Assembly: GCA_030248065.1 (NCBI GenBank)
Contig: JASAMV010005263.1
Coordinates: 18,479-82,478, forward strand
DNA: 64,000 nt
Source: Rhynchonema sp. JSB1_4
Taxonomy: Eukaryota; Nematoda; Chromadorea; Monhysterida; Xyalidae
Direction of reading: 5' to 3'
The position numbers and the translations under genes are program-made. Positions 62,901 through 64,000 of the stretch are shown piece after piece; position 1 is the stretch's first letter; the number at the start of each line of letters is the position of its first letter. The notes under the pieces were generated by a model that did no database searches, had not been told where the DNA came from, and saw nothing but the letters and a program-made list of their open reading frames with translations.

Positions 62901-64000
62901 CACAAGTGTAGTACTTGTTTCAGTAACTCAATCTCTCAAATTTTCTGTTCCGTCATTCAGAACGTCATAGTTCATCTTACACTTGCGCAAGTCCACCAAT
63001 GCTTGCAGCAGTTTAGTCGAAGTTTTGTATCATGAAAGTAAGGACACAATTGGTATTGTACCCGACTGTACACAGTGTTTTTTTTAAAAGTCATCTTGTA
63101 GTCAGACAGCAGCTGGGTGACGTGTGTCTAGAGCTTTATTGTTCAATATTTTTGTATTATAGTACCTGTTTTTTTGCTCATTTTATATCAAAACATGGTG
63201 AGTCAAAAAAATCATGCTGGGTGGTTATTGTATTTTATGACTGTACACAGCTAGTCATAGCTCAGCTTTGCGTGCCATGCAGCACATGTGATGGAACATT
63301 TTGACTGCTCTTTTGGTCAACCTTCAGACTTCCGTGTTCGTATATTCTATGTGAAACATCATCCCTCCTCTCTGCAGGGTATCATCGACGTTGATATTAT
63401 GATCACAGTTTGCTGTTCACCTGATATGTACATGTCAGTATGTATGCCATACACAGTATGTGATGTTTCAGCCCACTATTTTACTTTCAACAATGCATTC
63501 GTCACGAAACTGTATGACAAGACCATTTATGTGGGCCGTCACTAACCACCCTCAATATGTTTGCAGTGCATCTTGTTCCCCTCTGCTCAGAAACCGGTTG
63601 TGTGAAACAGTGCCCCTTAGCCTGCTGTACACGTCGACTGTTCGATAATATTTTTCGATATTTTCAGTGTTATTCCACCACGCAACCCAGTGTAACATGT
63701 ATATAAGAGTTTCTGCTCGCGACACTATAACTGACAAAATGACGACTTTCTTTCTTTCCTTCCACATTTTGGTGTGTGGAATATTTTATGGAAAGTTTTA
63801 CGCGCGTGCGGCGTTTTGCATTTTATAACTTCATTATTCGGTGCGTCTGCACCACCTGTGTACATTTCTGGTACATACATAAAATTTCGATCCCATACCC
63901 GTTCAATCAAACCCCACTTAGAGTACATTTGAAATTACACAGTGTCCGACAATGTGTTTTACAGGTGACTCTCTTTATAGTGAGTGACCTGTGCTGGACT

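Larger units (their letters stand above)
1223..63470. repeat. Dispersed 10-mer TGATGTTTCA, at least 22 copies
   Basis: Exact copies (either strand) start at 1223, 1479, 1519, 3942, 9427, 10818, 12762, 17267, 22976, 25751, 28202, 33124, 35552, 44382, 47650, 49236, 49579, 51833, 56616, 59166, 63352 and 63461. Most are followed by C or G on the TGATGTTTCA strand. Found by eye, so the list may be incomplete. Confidence 0.9.
54709..64000. other. Gene-poor 9.3 kb; no supported coding region
   Basis: ORFs are short and lack protein-like runs flanked by splice signals. A weak exception is 59216-59320 on minus (ends ELLVNQGETIRRIDVHVQNKK), which could be a terminal exon after an acceptor in CTGATGTTTAG. 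Alternating TATGTATGTACATAC tracts occur near 55560, 56000-56330, 59520 and 61460. Contains the two repeat elements listed below and five copies of the TGATGTTTCA motif. Confidence 0.5.

Overview
The window is nuclear DNA of an invertebrate animal. The coding signal is broken into exons by GT-AG introns, many only 56-100 nt long, and the gene families are metazoan (MATH-BTB, MFSD13A/TMEM180, F-box/LRR, BAR-like, IQ-motif). The species cannot be named from the sequence. Closely packed same-strand genes at 5.2-9.6 kb, each preceded by a T-rich AG, would fit a lineage with operons and spliced leaders, but this is inference.

Layout. 0-4.3 kb: a MATH-BTB (SPOP/BATH-like) gene on +, cut by the window start. 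5.2-9.6 kb: three packed + genes, namely an F-box/LRR-like protein, a 613-aa type I membrane protein with a long Pro-rich repeat stalk, and a 162-aa single-pass membrane protein. 10.4-24.6 kb: a Polinton/Maverick (adintovirus-like) element with a deoxynucleoside kinase, penton-like protein, retroviral-type integrase, conserved Maverick-like protein, packaging ATPase, an unrecognised spliced protein, an adenain-like protease fold lacking its catalytic His, a dUTPase and a possible Bcl-2-like protein. A decayed Ty3/gypsy retrotransposon (about 15.05-22.1 kb) sits in an intron of one of these genes. No PolB or double-jelly-roll major capsid gene is visible, so the element is incomplete here. 25.5-37.3 kb: two tandem minus-strand MFSD13A/TMEM180-like genes, each predicted at 518 aa with identical exon lengths, their introns filled with unrelated insertions. 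39.0-44.3 kb: a minus-strand gene with BAR-like helices. 42.4-46.3 kb: a nested cluster of non-autonomous, GC-rich repeats. 48.0-54.7 kb: a + gene of about 13 exons encoding an Arg/Ser-rich protein with three IQ motifs and a likely N-myristoylation signal. 54.7-64 kb: no supported gene, several MITE-like repeats.

Three observations stand out. (1) The viral element is packed to the limit: divergent genes share overlapping start codons (CATG at 14708-14711 and 23724-23727), convergent genes share overlapping stop codons (TTAA at 11325-11328, CTAG at 24162-24165), and the genes nevertheless carry 56-76 nt spliceosomal introns. (2) The 10-mer TGATGTTTCA (or its complement) occurs at least 22 times against roughly 0.1 expected by chance, in exons, introns, transposons and intergenic DNA. 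(3) Every internal intron of the IQ gene after exon 4 is phase 1, so its Arg/Ser and IQ exons are interchangeable modules.

Exon boundaries were read by hand from splice consensus and frame continuity. No searches or alignments were run, so family names rest on visible motifs and remembered family features.
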